Shown: piece after piece, positions 32,964 through 45,935 of the stretch
Position numbering within the stretch: position 1 is the first letter of the stretch
How the letters are laid out: each line of letters starts with the position of its first letter
Origin: Carassius auratus
Lineage: Eukaryota; Chordata; Actinopteri; Cypriniformes; Cyprinidae
Reading direction: 5' to 3'
Assembly (NCBI RefSeq): GCF_003368295.1
Contig: NC_039244.1
Coordinates: 10,280,387 to 10,344,386, forward strand
Length of the DNA stretch: 64,000 nucleotides
The notes under the pieces: model-generated
What the model was told of the DNA's origin: nothing
The model's database searches: none
What the model saw: the letters and a program-made list of their open reading frames with translations, nothing else
Made by a program: the position numbers and the translations under genes

Positions 32964-34157
32964 TTAACCTCTTAGCCAGCACCCCTACGCCCTCGTCCTG
33001 AAAACCCCTAAATATGCAAAATGTCAATATTTTCATATATTCATGTATTTTAATTTATATTTTTAAATTCCTTTAATAAAACAAAGGGCATATTTGTTAT
33101 TCGTTACCTGTCCTTATTTTTGTTTTTTACAAATAACTTCTTGGGAACAAATACATTTGTCTGTACACTAATTAAGAAATTGTTGCATGTTAATAAAACG
33201 TGAGGCACTGTATAATTTCCTTCCCATTATTTAGGCCTAATTAGTCTAAAACAAGAAACGAATAAATTAAACCTGCACGGTTTAGCTAAATCTTTGAAAC
33301 TCGAAAGAATGGATGGATTAATAAACCGTCCTCACGATTAAACTCAAGTTCTCTCATTATAATCAACAAAATACACACAATGTAAAAAGAGCTTAACTAA
33401 CTGACAACTTAAGTGATTTTAAAGGGAGCCTTCTTTACTTGCTTTCAGGGGTGATAGCATATTGCCTAAAAAAATAATCCCCGGTTTTTTTTCAGAAAAA
33501 TGTATTTTAAAATAAATATTCAATGACAAATGAAGTTTTAATATAGATCTTTATCATTCATTTACCAGTCAAATGTATAACTGAGACAATATGATAAAAA
33601 AAAACAGTAATGTTATTTCCTTAATGCTGGAAAGACCTTTATTTTATTTTATAAAAAAATAAAAAACATAAATCATCTTCAGCTGAGCAATGTGGGAGGC
33701 GGAGTCAGAGAGTGCGGAGTGAATGTGCTGGGCAAAGTCATTTTCAGATGCAATGAAAAAAAAAACCTTGATAGCCTAGATTAGGCCCAGACTCTGTTCC
33801 TAAGTATATAATGATTATAATTACTGTTAACAAAGTAAAAAAATAATAATTACGAATTAATCATCTATTTTCGTTTGCTGCATGTTTTTTTTTTCTTCTT
33901 TTTTTTTACATGCTAAAAAATAAATTACGTTTCTGAGAGGAAAAAAATATATAAATCATGTATAAGTTGAATTTTATTACATTTAGAAATAACGGATGGC
34001 CTAATAATGTTATAATGTATCAACAGGATATTTTTAGTTCCCTTTACTTTACAACACACCATTTAAATATAACAAATTTATCACAAACAAAACAAGAATT
34101 AAAAATATCTAATTCTAATCCAGGCCCCAAAAATACCCTTAGACATCAAAGGGTTAA
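32964..34157. mobile_element. Candidate piggyBac-like non-autonomous element
   Basis: TTAA at 32964-32967 followed by CCTCTTAGCC, and AAAGGG before TTAA at 34154-34157; TTAA duplication with CC...GG ends is the piggyBac mark. The first 46 bp hold the block shared with 14412-14454. Terminal repeat matching beyond CCYTTT is weak and the interior shows no transposase, so this is tentative. Confidence 0.33.
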
Positions 34158-34257
34158 CCCTCTGGGGTCTGATTGTGTTTTGTGAGCCCTATCAAAAATG
34201 GTAAGGAGCACCCTAAACTGTTTTAGACTTATATATCTCAAATGAGGCTGCTCATCT

Positions 34258-34687
34258 TTTTATGCATGCAATGATCTTGTCCCGTATCTCATACTGTATA
34301 ACAGTTTGGACTCAAACAAGTGACTCTAAAAATAGTGCTCTAAAAATAATGGATAAAAAGCCAAATCGATGGCATCATTGCAACATCTTAAACACATTTA
34401 ATATGCTAAGTTTCACAAATTTTAAAAAGCTGTCATATATAAAATAGATTTTTAAATGTTTGCATAATGAGGCACCATCTGTTTTATGTAAATTGATAAA
34501 GAGACAGGATGATACAAGTAGAATTACTAGGAGTTCGGCAGGTGGGAATTGTAGGATAAATTTGTGTAGAACTACACAAGGGCAAAGAGCCTATTCTATT
34601 GAGGGCTCCAAACTCTGGAACCTGTTGCCAAATGAGTTTAAGGCAATACTTGAAATAAAGTCCTTTACATTGAAGTTAAAGTGGTGA
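34258..34687 (+). pseudogene. LINE post-RT C-terminal fragment
   Basis: The plus strand reads LSRISYCITVWTQTSDSKNS, then after a stop MHNEAPSVLCKLIKRQDDTS, ITRSSAGGNCRINLCRTTQG and EGSKLWNLLPNEFKAILE. This is the C-terminal domain of a jockey/Rex-like LINE, perhaps the family of the RT piece at 13100-13378. TGA follows at 34685. Confidence 0.6.
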
Positions 34688-36023
34688 ATTGCACTCAAAT
34701 TTAAATGTAAGAATTTTTGTATGTATAAGGGTAATGGAATGTAAAGTGTATTTTTTCCTTATATGTATAACTCAGGGAGGTATTTGAATGTCTGTAAGGG
34801 AAATATTGTGGTAGTTTTATTCTATGAGTAGTAGTTTTATTCTGTTTCTATTTTACACTTTGTGTTTTTTTTTTTTTTTTTTAAGCCTTTCTAGGGACCT
34901 GAGATGCAAATTAGCTCTCTATGTGCAATACATATTTTCCAGTTTTGACTGGGATAATGTTTCTTTTGTACTGTCAAGTCACCTTTATTTATATAGTGCT
35001 TTAAACAAAATACATAGCGTCAAAGCAACTGAACAACATTCATTAGGAAACAGTGGTGGACAGTAACGTAGTAGCTTTACTTCGTTACTGTACTTAATTA
35101 CATTTTTCAAGTATCTGTACTTTACTGGAATATTTTTTATTTTGAGTAACTTTTACTTTTACTTCACTACATTCCAAAGCATAATATCGTACTTTTAACT
35201 TCACTACATTTCATAAAACATATCGTTACTCCCTATATCACCCGCTCCGAGTCGACACACAGAAGCTGTGTGTGATTTATCATGAAAGAACTGAGTATTT
35301 TCAAAATAAACTTTTAAATCGGATCACAAATCGCACCAAACGATTAGTTTACGAATTAGAATTATCCGATTGCAGCTGTTCTGGAGTCGACCACTCACTG
35401 ATTCAAATGAACCGTTTAGTGCAGAAGTAAGTCTACTGAAGTAAGAACCGGGAGATCTTATGAGCGCGCGTGTGTCTGATGTTGCTAAAAGTAAGTTATT
35501 AATGTTGAAATTAATTATTTAATTAATTAATTAATTATTACTTAATTAATTAAGTTAATTATTGTAACTGAAAATCATATTTAGGTCAAAATTGTCAGTT
35601 GTTTGGGAACTAAATCCGCTGTAAAGAGTGATCTGTTTAAACCCACTGAAATGCTTGAGTGCAGACGATGCAGACACATCAATCAGCGTCTCTGTGTTTA
35701 GGTAAAAAAAATTAAAATAAATAAACTAACACAGATTAAATAAAATAACTTGTGCATGTTCAAATTCCCCGCTGCCGTAATATTAACAGTTTTATTAAAA
35801 TGCTACCATGTCCTATGTGACGTATGTTTTTATATTGTTTATCAACAGTAACATTATATTCTTTGGATTAATTAGACGAGTAGACAGACATGAATGTTTA
35901 TTCATAACCGTACTGAAAATAAGTAAATATTGTTAGCTGATGCTAACTGTCTAGCTAACAAGATTGCTGGTGCTAAATTGGGGTAATTTTTATAAATAAT
36001 GTCCAAATATTTTTATTCAACCA

Positions 36024-36127
<104 letters not shown>

Positions 36128-36270
36128 CATCTAGTAAGGATGTGATGTTCAGAACATGGTAACTACAGTAATTATCAAAGAGGGGAAGAGATGCACCCAT
36201 TTGGCCAGGGGTGTTTTTACACCACAGACAAGATTTGAGAAGGAAAAAAATCATTATGAAAATATAATTG

Positions 36271-37746
36271 TATAAAATTAGCATATTGTGAAAAAGTTCA
36301 TTATTTTCCATAATGTAATGATAAAAATTAAACTTTCATATATTTTAGATTCATTGCACACCAACTGAAATATTTCAGGTCTTTTATTGTTTTAATACTG
36401 ATGATTTTGGCATACAGCTCATGAAAACCCCAAATTCCTATCTAAAAAAATTAGCATATCATGAAAAGGTTCTCTAAACGAGCTATTAACCTAATCATCT
36501 GAATCAACTAACTAACTCTAAACACCTGCAAAAGTTTCCTGAGGCTTTTAAAAACTCCCAGCCTGGTTCATTTACTCAAAACCGCAATCATGGGTAAGAC
36601 TGCCGACCTGACTGCTGTCCAGAAGGCCATCATTGACAGAAATTTCTGAACGAATAGGCTGTTCCCAGAGTGCTGTATCAAGGCACCTCAGTGGGAAGTC
36701 TGTGGGAAGGAAAAAGTGTGGCAAAAAACGCTGCACAACGAGGAGATCTGACCCTGAGGAAGATTGTGGAGAAGGACCGATTCCAGACCTTGGGGGACCT
36801 GCGGAAGTAGTGGACTGAGTCTGGAGTAGAAACATCCAGAGCCACCGTGCACAGGTGTGTGCAGGAAGTGGGCTACAGAGAAGCATCACTGGACTTTTAC
36901 TCAGTGGTCCTAAGTACTTTTTTCGGATGAAAGCAAATTTTGCATTTCATTCGGAAATCAAGGTGCCAGAGTCTGGAGGAAGACTGGGGAGAAGGAAGTG
37001 TCAAAATGACTGAAATCCAGTGTCAAGTACCCACAGTCAGTGATGGTCTGGGGTGCCATGTCAGCTGCTGGTGTTGGTCCACTGTGTTTTATCAAGGGCA
37101 GGGTCAATGCAGCTAGCTATCAGGAGATTTTGGAGCACTTCATGCTTCCATCTGCTGAAAAGCTTTATGGAGATGAAGATTTTGTTTTTCAACACGACCT
37201 GGCACCTGCTCACAGTGCCCCAAAACCACTAGTAAATGGTTTACTGACCATGGTATTACTGTGCTCAATTGGCCTGCCAACTCTCCTGACCTGAACCCCA
37301 TAGAGAATCTGTGGGATATAGTAAAGAGAAAGTTGAGAGACGCAAGACCCAACACTCTGGATGAGCTTAAGACCGATATCGAAGCATCCTGGGCCTCCAT
37401 AACACCTCAGTAGTGCCACAGGCTGATTGCCTCCATGCCACGCCGCATTGAAGCAGTCATTTCTGCAAAAGGATTCCCGACCAAGTATTGAGTGCATAAC
37501 TTTACATAATTATTTGAAGGTTGACTTTTTTTGCATTAAAAACACTTTTCTTTTATTGGTCGGATGAAATATGCAAATTTTTTTTGAGATTTTGGGTTTT
37601 CATGAGCTGTATGCCAAAATAAAAGACCTGAAATATTTCAATTGGTGTGCAATGAATCAAAAATATATGAAAGTTTAATTTTTATCATTACATTATGGAA
37701 AATAATGAACTTTTTCACAATATGCTATTTTTTTTAGAAGGACCTG
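36271..37746 (+). mobile_element. Tc1/mariner-type transposon, copy 2
   Basis: Same family as 28682-30165, opposite strand. The right terminus AGAAGGACCTG ends at 37746 and is followed by TA. The left terminus has lost its first 13 or so bases: the recognisable sequence starts TAAAATTAGCATATTGTG at 36272. Comparison with hAT-like copy 1 (20100-20215) shows that about 50 bp of the host element was also lost. Confidence 0.82.
36590..37491 (+). pseudogene. Tc1-like transposase, copy 2
   Basis: ATG at 36590 (MGKTADLTAVQKAIID), then a small deletion removes the first helix-turn-helix turn and shifts the frame to a stop; EISERIGCSQSAVSRHLSGK follows in another frame. Later blocks: TFFG/DESKF-equivalent near 36920, MMVWGAMSAAGVGPLCFIKG (37040), FQHDLAPAHSA (37188-37220), SPDLNPIENLWD (37280-37316), end TGA 37489-37491. 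It shares the extra CC at 37217-37220 with copy 1. Inactive. Confidence 0.83.
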
Positions 37747-38793
37747 TATAACTGTGATGTTCTGTAAAACAACAAATTTTAAAATCAGATGGTCAATTCT
37801 GCTTTCTCTCAGGTACATCACAGTGTAAACTTCACAGTGAACATTACTCTCGTCAACGTAGTCCATATCAACAACAAAAATTATATCTTGACTCCATATA
37901 GTGGTTATTTTGGAAAAAGTCCCAGGTATTTTGAGCAGTAGGATTATTTAAAAAAAAATCTATCTTTCAGTACATTTTACTTAAGTACATAAAAAAAAAA
38001 AATTAGTACTTTTGTACTTTCACTTGAGTAAAATTGAAAAAGGAGTACTTTTACTTTTATTGGAGTAATATTTTACTATACGTATCTGTACTTTTACTCA
38101 AGTACTTGATTTGTGCACTTCGTCCACCACTGTTAGGAAACAGTGTCAATAATGCAAATGACAGTTAAAGGCAGTTCATTATTGAATTCAGTGATGTCAT
38201 CTCTGTTCAGTTAAATAGTGTCTGTGCATTTATTTGCAATCAAGTCAACGATATCAATGTAGATGAAGTGACCCTAATTAAGCAAGCCAGAGGCGACAGC
38301 GGCATGGAACCGAAACTCCATCGGTGACAGAATGGAGAAAAAACCCTTGGGACAAACCAGGCTCAGTTGGGGGGCCAGACGAAACCAGTAGTTAAATTCC
38401 AGGCTGCAGCAAAGTCAGATTGTGCAGAAGAATCATCTGTTTCCTGTGGTCTTGTCCTGGTGGACCTCTGAGACAAGGTCTTTACAGGGGATCTGTATCT
38501 GGGGCTCTAGTTGTCCTGGTCTCTGCTGTCTTTCAGGGGGGTAGAGGTCCTTTCCAGGTGCTGATCCACCATCTGGTCTGGATACGTACTGGATCCGGGT
38601 GACTGCAGTGACCCTCTGATCTGGACACAGACTGGATCTGGTGGCTAAGGTGACCTCGGAATAAGAGAGAAACACACAAATATTAGCGTAGATGCCATTC
38701 TTCTAATGATGTAGCAAGTACATAGGGTGTTATGTTCCCAGTTCCGGTTTACCTAATTAATGCAGCCTAAAAATCCTTTAACGGATTTGGATA

Positions 38794-40600
38794 TTAAAAG
38801 CATATTAGTATGTTATGTGTAAGCCAGGTTAAAGAGATGGGTCTAGATTTAAACTGCAAGAGTGTGTCTGCCTCCCGAACCGTGTTAGGTAGGTTATTCC
38901 AGAGTTTAGGCGCCAAATAGGAAAAGGATCTGCCGCCCGCAGTTGATTTTGATATTCTAGGTATTATCAAATTGCCTGAGTTTTGAGAACGTAGGTGACA
39001 TAGAGGATTATAATGTAAAAGGAGCTCATTCAAATACTGAGGTGCTAAACCAATTAGGGCTTTATAAGTAATAAGCAATATTTTAAAATCTACACGATGT
39101 TTGATAGGGAGCCAGTGCAGTGTTGACAGGACCGGGCTAATATGGTCATACTTCCTGGTTCTAGTAAGAACTCTTGCTGCTGCATTTTGGACTAGCTGTA
39201 GTTTGTTTACTAAGCGTGTAGAACAACCACCCAATAAAGCATTACAATAATCTAACCTTGAGGTCATAAATGCATGGATTAACATTTCTGCATTTGACAT
39301 TGAGAGCATAGGCCATAATTTAGATATATTTTTGAGATGGAAAAATGCAGTTTTACAAATGCTAGAAACGTGGCTTTCTAAGGAAAGATTGCGATCAAAT
39401 AGCACACCTGGGTTACTAACTGATGACGAAGAATTGAGCAACCATCAAGTCTTAGACAATGTTCTAGGTTATTACAAGCAGAGTTTTTAGGTCCTATAAT
39501 TAACACCTCTTTTTTTTTTTAAGAATTTAGCACTAAGAAATTACTCGTCATCCAGTTTTTTATATCAACTATGCATTACATTAGTTTTTCAAATTGGTGT
39601 TTCACCGGGCCGCGAAGGAATATAGAGCTGAGTATCATCAGCATAACAGTGAAAGATAACACCATGTTTCCTGATGATATCTCCCAAGGGTAACATATAA
39701 AGCGTGAAGAGTAGCGGCCCTAGTACTGAGCCTTTAGGTACTCCATACTGCACTTATGATCGATATGATACATCTTCATTCATTGCTACAAACTGATGGC
39801 ATATAAGTACAATTTAAACCATGCTAATGCACTTCCGTTAATGGCAACAAATTGTTCAAGTCTATGCAAAAGAATGTTGTGGTCAATTGTGTCAAACGCA
39901 GCACTAAGATCCAATAAAACTAACAGAGAGATACACCCACGATCAGATGATAAGAGCAGATCATTTGTAACTCTAAGGAGAGCAGTCTCAGTACTATGAT
40001 ACGGTCTAAATCCTTACTGGAAATCCTCACATATACCATTTTTCTCTAAGAAGGAATATAATTGTGGGGATACCACCTTTTCTAGTATCTTGGACAGAAA
40101 AGGCAGAGTCGAGATTGGTCTATAATTAACTAATTCTTTGGGATCAAGTTGTGTTTTTTTGAGTAGAGGCTTAATAACAGCCAGTTTGAAGGTTTTGGGG
40201 ACATGTCCTAATGACAATGAGGAATTAATAATAGTCAGAAGAGGATCTATGATTTCTGGAAGCACCTCTTTTAGGAGCTTAGATGGTATAGGGTCTAACA
40301 TACATGTTGTTGTTTTAGATGATTTAACAAGTTTATACAATTCTTCCCCTCCTATAGTAAAGAATGAGTGGAACTGTTCCTCAGGGGGTCTATAATGCAC
40401 TGTCTGATGCGATACTGTAGCTGATGGCTGAATGGTTGCAATTTTATCTCTAATAGATTTTAGAAGTAAAGTAGTTCATAAAGTCATTACTGCTGTGGTG
40501 TTGGGAAATGTCAACACTTGTTGAGGTTTTTTTTTTTTTCCGTTAATTTAGCCACTGTATTGAATAAATACCTGTGGTTATGTTTTTTTCTTCTAAAAGA
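38794..40600 (-). pseudogene. LINE A copy 3 reverse transcriptase
   Basis: Blocks: CMLDPIPSKLLKEVL, YRPISTLPFLSKILEKVVSP, a tail ending SRLDYCNALLGGCSTRLVNK, and SFSYLAPKLWNNLPNTVREA. The palm with YADD (39645 region, TATCATCAGCATAACAGTG) is readable between frame changes at about 39415-39500, 39780 and 40015. A 6-bp loss near 38840 shortens the C-terminal tail. Inactive. Confidence 0.78.
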
Positions 40601-41006
40601 GAAGAAAATTTATCGGATCAAGCAGGGTTTTTTTTTTTTTTTTCTTTTTTTTTTTTTGCAATAACAAACCCTGTTTATTCGGTTTTTATTTTTTTTTAAT
40701 TTTTTTTATTCTATTTATTGAACTTTTACAATAACCGGATAAAGGTACAGGAGTATCATGAAAAAATACATATACTTTTTTATACCCCTTCCCACCCCGT
40801 AGAAGAAAAAAAAAGTAAATAACATTAATAAATTAAGATAAAAAATTATAATAATAAAATAAATTAAAATGTAACTAAACGAAATAGAACATAAAAAACA
40901 AAAACACAATACCTACTGTAATATAAAAATGTCAAGCATTGTTAAGATTAGGAAAATCAAGGAATTAGTTTTTAACAAAATTTCGAAGTTGCAAATATCT
41001 AAAAAA

Positions 41007-44000
41007 TTATGCACTAGGGAGAGATATTTTTTGTGTCAATTGAGAAAAACAGGGAAAAATATTATCCAAGTAAATATCATTGACAACCGAAATCCCTGCT
41101 CTCTGCCAAATGTTAAATGCTTTGTCATTAAGCGAAGGGGGGAATAAGGGGTTGCGGTTTATAGGTGAAACCAATGGTAAGCGCTGAAGACCAAAATGGG
41201 TTCGGAATTGGAACCAAATTCTTAATGATTGCCAGACAATAGAATTACCATAAGGGCAGCGCAAGATAGCAGAAAGAGGGCTGCACAATAGTGCGGCAGG
41301 CGAGGCAGGAAAACAGGAACCCTCTTCAATACTGACCCAAGACGGGACCCAATCACTGAGCCCAAAATTACTTTGGAACCAGAATAATGTAGAATGTATA
41401 TTTGGTCCCCAGTAGTAAAACAGGAAATTAGGAAGGGCAAGCCCGCCTTCAAGCTTTGGTTTCTGAAGTATTTCTCTACGAATTCTGGCTGGTCCTTTGT
41501 TCCAAATAAAATATGAGATATTTTGATTTAGAGTCTTAAAGAAAGATTTGGGTATAAAAATTTGGACACACTGCAATAAATACAAAAATCTAGGTAAAAC
41601 GTTAATTTTCACTGAACTCACATGTCCAGCTAATGAAAGGGGAAGAGCCAACCAATGAGTAAAATCTTTCTGAACTCGTTGGAGGAGTGTAGTGAAATTA
41701 GCCTTGAATAAATCTAAACACTTACATGTAATTGTTACTCCTAAATATTTAAAACTATGTGAAGCGACTTTAAACATTGAAGTATTCATTGGCACATCAG
41801 AAACTTTAACATTTATTGGAAATAACTCACTTTTGTTTATATTCAATTTATAGCCAGAAGAGAGGCTAAAGGAGTTTATAATTCTCAGAGCTTCGGGTAA
41901 ACAAACAACCGGATCAGAGATATAGATCACCACATCATCTGCATATAATGAGATTTTATGAACAGCACCAGCTCTCCTAATTCCCTGTATACCCTTCTCA
42001 CTACGAATGGCAATTGCCAATGGTTCAATTACCAATGCAAAAAGCAAAGGTGAAAGTGGACAGCCTTGTCTAGTGCCACGTTTTAAGGGGAAAATAAAGG
42101 AGGATACATATGGAAGTAAAATAATGACATATGTCTTTGAAACAAAAAAGCATGCTGAATAGCACTAACTGAAAAAAATAATGCATTGCATTAACAGTAC
42201 TTGCATTTTAATGCCTTGTATTTCCAAGGCTTGCATTTTTAGGTCCTGAAATTTGACATAGTTGTTTGTTTAAGCTGTGAATATTTCAATTAAAAATATT
42301 TCACACACCTTTTCATAATTAAAAAATCAATAATTCATATTCACGTTCCAGAATTCACTTCCAAAATATTCAATTGGTTTAAAAATATGATGTATAATAT
42401 TCGACGGGCAAATTTCGGTCCATTTTATTTCACTTTCCAAATTCGCTTCCACAAATTCTGTGGTTAAAATTCGGCAGATAATTCGCCCTTTCACATCCGG
42501 GAGCTGCAGGAATAGCAGTAGAGCACAGAGGCATGATCTCCATCTCCTGTATGTCGCTCACCAGCAGGTGGTGCAAGCGGCTTCTGATGAAGACCAAAGC
42601 AAGAGGTGGATTAAGTAACAAAGTTACAAAAACTGATCTGCATAAATGGAGCAGGCGCTAAGCAGAAGTTTTGATTATCGGGGCATGTGGAAAAGCTGAT
42701 TGTGTGAATGTTTATTTCAACATCTTTGCCTTTACCATAGACTGTATAAAGGCTGTTACCCGTAGCCTAGTAAGCAGCATTCTCTACCATAAAGGAGATT
42801 ATAATGGGATTTTACTCAACGCTGAAGTACAGAACTAACATTACATCTAAGGAAGACATATATTGCTTTTGGTTGTTTAGTTTCTGTAACTTTGTGTCAT
42901 TTTTTTTTTTTTTTCAGTTAGTGCTATTCAGCATGCTTTTTTGTTTCAAAGACCATTATTTTACTTCCATAGATACACCATTGGCCCGAACAGAGCATAC
43001 TGGGGAAGAATATAAAAGTTTTATCCAGGATATGAACGTGTGGCCAAAGCCAAATTTATGTAATACATAGAAAAGGTAATCCCATTCCACCCGATCAAAG
43101 GCTTTCTCTGCGTCTTTTTTTTTCTTTTCTCAAGACTAATTGGCCTGTACGAGTCACATTCGTGCGGGTCTTTGTCTTTTTTCAAAATCAAAGAAATACA
43201 AGACTGATTGAGGGTTGGAGGTTGGCCAAGGGGTCTTACTATTCTGCATGCTCTCAATTGCTAGTACTATCTCCTTTGCGGAAAAAGGTCATTCTAGCTC
43301 TTTTCTCATTGCGTTTGTTATTGTAGGTATGGGTAATGATTCAAATAAATTTTCCAGAAGGGACCTATCTGTGGGGGGGGGGGGGGGTCTGACTTGTATA
43401 ACAAAGAGTAGTAATCTTTAAATTGTTTAGTAATGCTAACAGGGTCAGTGATCAAATGGCCATCGGAGGACCGAATCTTAGATATTAAGTTTTGAGCTGA
43501 CTTTTCCTTTAACTGAAGTGCAAGAAGTTTACTTGGCTTGTCACCATGTTCAAAAAAATGCATGTTTGGCCTTCAGCAATAACTTTTCAGCCTGATGGGA
43601 TGATAATATATTAAAATCAGATTGAAGTTTGAGTCTCTTTTTATAAATTTCAGGATCTGGAGAAAGCTGCATAAGCTGAATCAAGTTGAGCTATCTCCAC
43701 AGATAATTCTTCTTGCTTCTTCCTTCTTTGTCTATTTACACAGGCTGAGTATGAAATGACTTGACCCCGAGCATATGCTTTAAAAAAGATTCCCAAATTA
43801 TGGAAGGTGAGGTCTCAGGGATGGTGTTTATCTCCAAAAAATATATCTAATTGTTTTTTTAAAGTATCACAGAAAGCCTTATCAGAGAGCAATAAAGAAT
43901 TACATTTCCAATTTCGAGAACCCGACATCTTATCCTGAAACTGAAGAGAAAGTAAAAGTGGAGCATGATCAGATATAACAATGCTGGCATAAGAACAGGC

Positions 44001-44689
44001 CTTTACTTTAGACAGCAATTTCTTGTCTATGAAAAAGTAGTCAATATGGGAGTAATTGTGGTGAACATGAGAGAAAAAGGAGTATTGTCGTGCTGTGGGA
44101 TATAAAAAACGCCATACATCTGCCTGACCACAAGTCATCAGAAGTGATTGGAGCATAATTGCCATTTTAGAGGGTTTGGCAGATTTAGTATATGAATGAT
44201 CTAGAGAAAGGTTCAGAGAACAATTAAAATCACCTCCCATAATGAGATGTGTGAGTTTAAGTCGGGGAGTAAAGAAAATATTTTCTGGATACAATTTTCA
44301 TCATCATAATTTGGTGCGTACTGTATATATTTGCAAGAGTCACTGTTAAACCATAAAGAAGGCCTGAAACAATAATATATCTACCACCGGAATCAACAAA
44401 AGTTTTAGAGGGAGGAAATGGTATATAGTTATTGATAATAATTGCCACCCCTCTAGATTTACTGAGAAATTAAGAATGAAATACTTGACCAATCAATTTC
44501 TTACAAAGTCTGGCATGATCTGGGTTTTTTTAAGTGGGTCTCTTGCAAAAAACCAATATGAGCATTTAAATGTTCTAAATGTGATAAGACCTTGTTAAGT
44601 TTAATTACATTGTTTAAACCTTTGACATTCCAACTGGTAAATTTTACACATGAATCCCCAGACTGAGCCTTGCTTAACCTAGTGGTCAT
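41007..44689 (-). pseudogene. L1 ORF2 (APE endonuclease plus reverse transcriptase)
   Basis: ATG at 44689 (MTTRLSKAQSGDSCVKFTSW). Endonuclease motifs SWNVKGLN, FLQETHL, MGGDFNCSL (44240 region) and ISDHAPLLL (43960 region). Linker HFFEHGDKPSKLLA. RT: SYRPISLE (43150) joined by a deletion to DAEKAFDRVEWDYLF (43110), then after the MITE FPLKRGTRQGCPLSPLLFAL (42090) and ISLYADDVVIYIS (41960-41920), and the long C-terminal region with YFIWN and GGLALPNFLFYYW. TAA at 41009-41007 cuts the last part, since the next codons still read FFRYLQLRNF. Several frameshifts; inactive. Confidence 0.82.
42109..42971. mobile_element. 863-bp MITE-like DNA element with about 75-bp terminal inverted repeats
   Basis: Both ends read TATGGAAGTAAAATAATG inward, continuing GTCTTTGAAACAAAAAAGCA and TGCTGAATAGCACTAACTGA (the left end has an extra ACATAT). 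Flanked by a perfect 6-bp duplication GATACA (42103-42108, 42972-42977). It sits in the L1 RT between the VRANGVS and SSFIFPLKRG codons. The interior has no coding block. Superfamily not assigned; a 6-bp duplication is uncommon. Confidence 0.78.
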
Positions 44690-45153
44690 TGGCTATAATA
44701 GCCACCACAAAAATATATAAATGAAGAAAACATGAATACGTCTTTCGTCTTGACAAATATGAAATGATGTGTACGAAAAAAAAGGAAGAAGAGAAAAAAG
44801 AAAAGAAGAAGGAAAAAAAAAACCCACCGATGTTCATAAGTAGAACGAACATCAACCATAAAACAACACACAAACCTTCTCTCCGCTGAACTTTTGGAGA
44901 GAGCTCCACAACAGATTGTAAATATATAAATAAAACAGGAACAAAAAGTTCACAGAACGCATTGCAAAATAATAAAAGATGCATGGTCTGTACATGTTTA
45001 TAATGGAAAAGTCCATAAAGTCTGCTACAGCGCAGTACTACAGTAACACTACTAATCAGGCCGCATACCTGGCTCAGATAGGGCTTATACTCCGAGTAGA
45101 ACCTTATCCAATACAGGTTATTTACCTGCATCCACAGCAGCTACTTCGCTTGA

Positions 45154-45935
45154 CTACCTAGGTTTAACAACGGTGACAATGAACGTAGACACAGCTTCGG
45201 GGCTGTCAAAGCTGTGCGATTCGCAGTTGAATGAAAGTAGAAATCTGCAGGGATACAGCATCCTGAATTTGGCACCAGCTTCATTTAATTCCGCCTTGAC
45301 TGCTTTAAACTGAACACGTCGTTTCTTGAGTTCCACAGAAAAAATCAGGAAAAATCAAAATCTTGCATTCCTTGTAGCGCAACTCTCCATGCTCGCGTGG
45401 AAACCGTAAAATTTCTTCCCTGCTTTGGAAACGAAGAAAGCGTACAATCATGGGTCTCGGTGGTGCGCTCGATTGTGGTTTAGGTGCGGGGGACCGATGT
45501 GCGTGCTCAATCTCTGGCATCTGAGGTAATTTATCCACAAAAAGTTCTGCGAAAAAGGATGCCATAAACTGAGAGAGTTTGGACGTTTCAACATTCTCGG
45601 GGATACCTAATATACAAAGATTGTTCCGACGCGAGCAGTTTTCCAGATCATCCATCTTACTCTTTAGCTCCTCGTTATGTCTTTCCAGGGATTGACATTT
45701 GCTCTTTAAAACATTGAGCCTTTCGTCCACGCTGGTCATTGATGCTTCAATGTCTTTAATTTTGGAGCCATGACTGGAAATAGTAGCTTGGAGGGTAGCT
45801 GTAGAGACGCGATTTCCTCACGAATTGTTGTGGTAAGCATTTTTTTTTAGGCGTTAAACCTGAAGCGTCCGAAGCCATGTTGCCTACTTCGTCAGCTTCA
45901 TCGGAAGCGGGAGAAGCACGTTTAGATTTAGGCAT
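45154..45935 (-). pseudogene. L1 ORF1 protein (coiled coil, RRM, CTD)
   Basis: ATG at 45935 (MPKSKRASPASDEADEVGNM). A stop or frame change is near 45820. Then ASMTSVDERLNVLKSKCQSL with LERHNEELKSKMDDLE, a heptad coiled coil; the RRM start NCSRRNNLCILGIPE; and the CTD RPMIVRFLRFQSREEILRFP, continuing in another frame as AVKAELNEAGAKFRMLYPCR to the stop near 45154. L1 ORF1 forms trimers that coat LINE RNA. At least two frame changes make it inactive. Confidence 0.78.

Noticed and set aside
40626..40690. Poly(T) tract as a SINE or processed pseudogene tail
   Set aside because: L1 ORF2 and ORF1 follow on the same strand and flanking target repeats bracket the whole L1.
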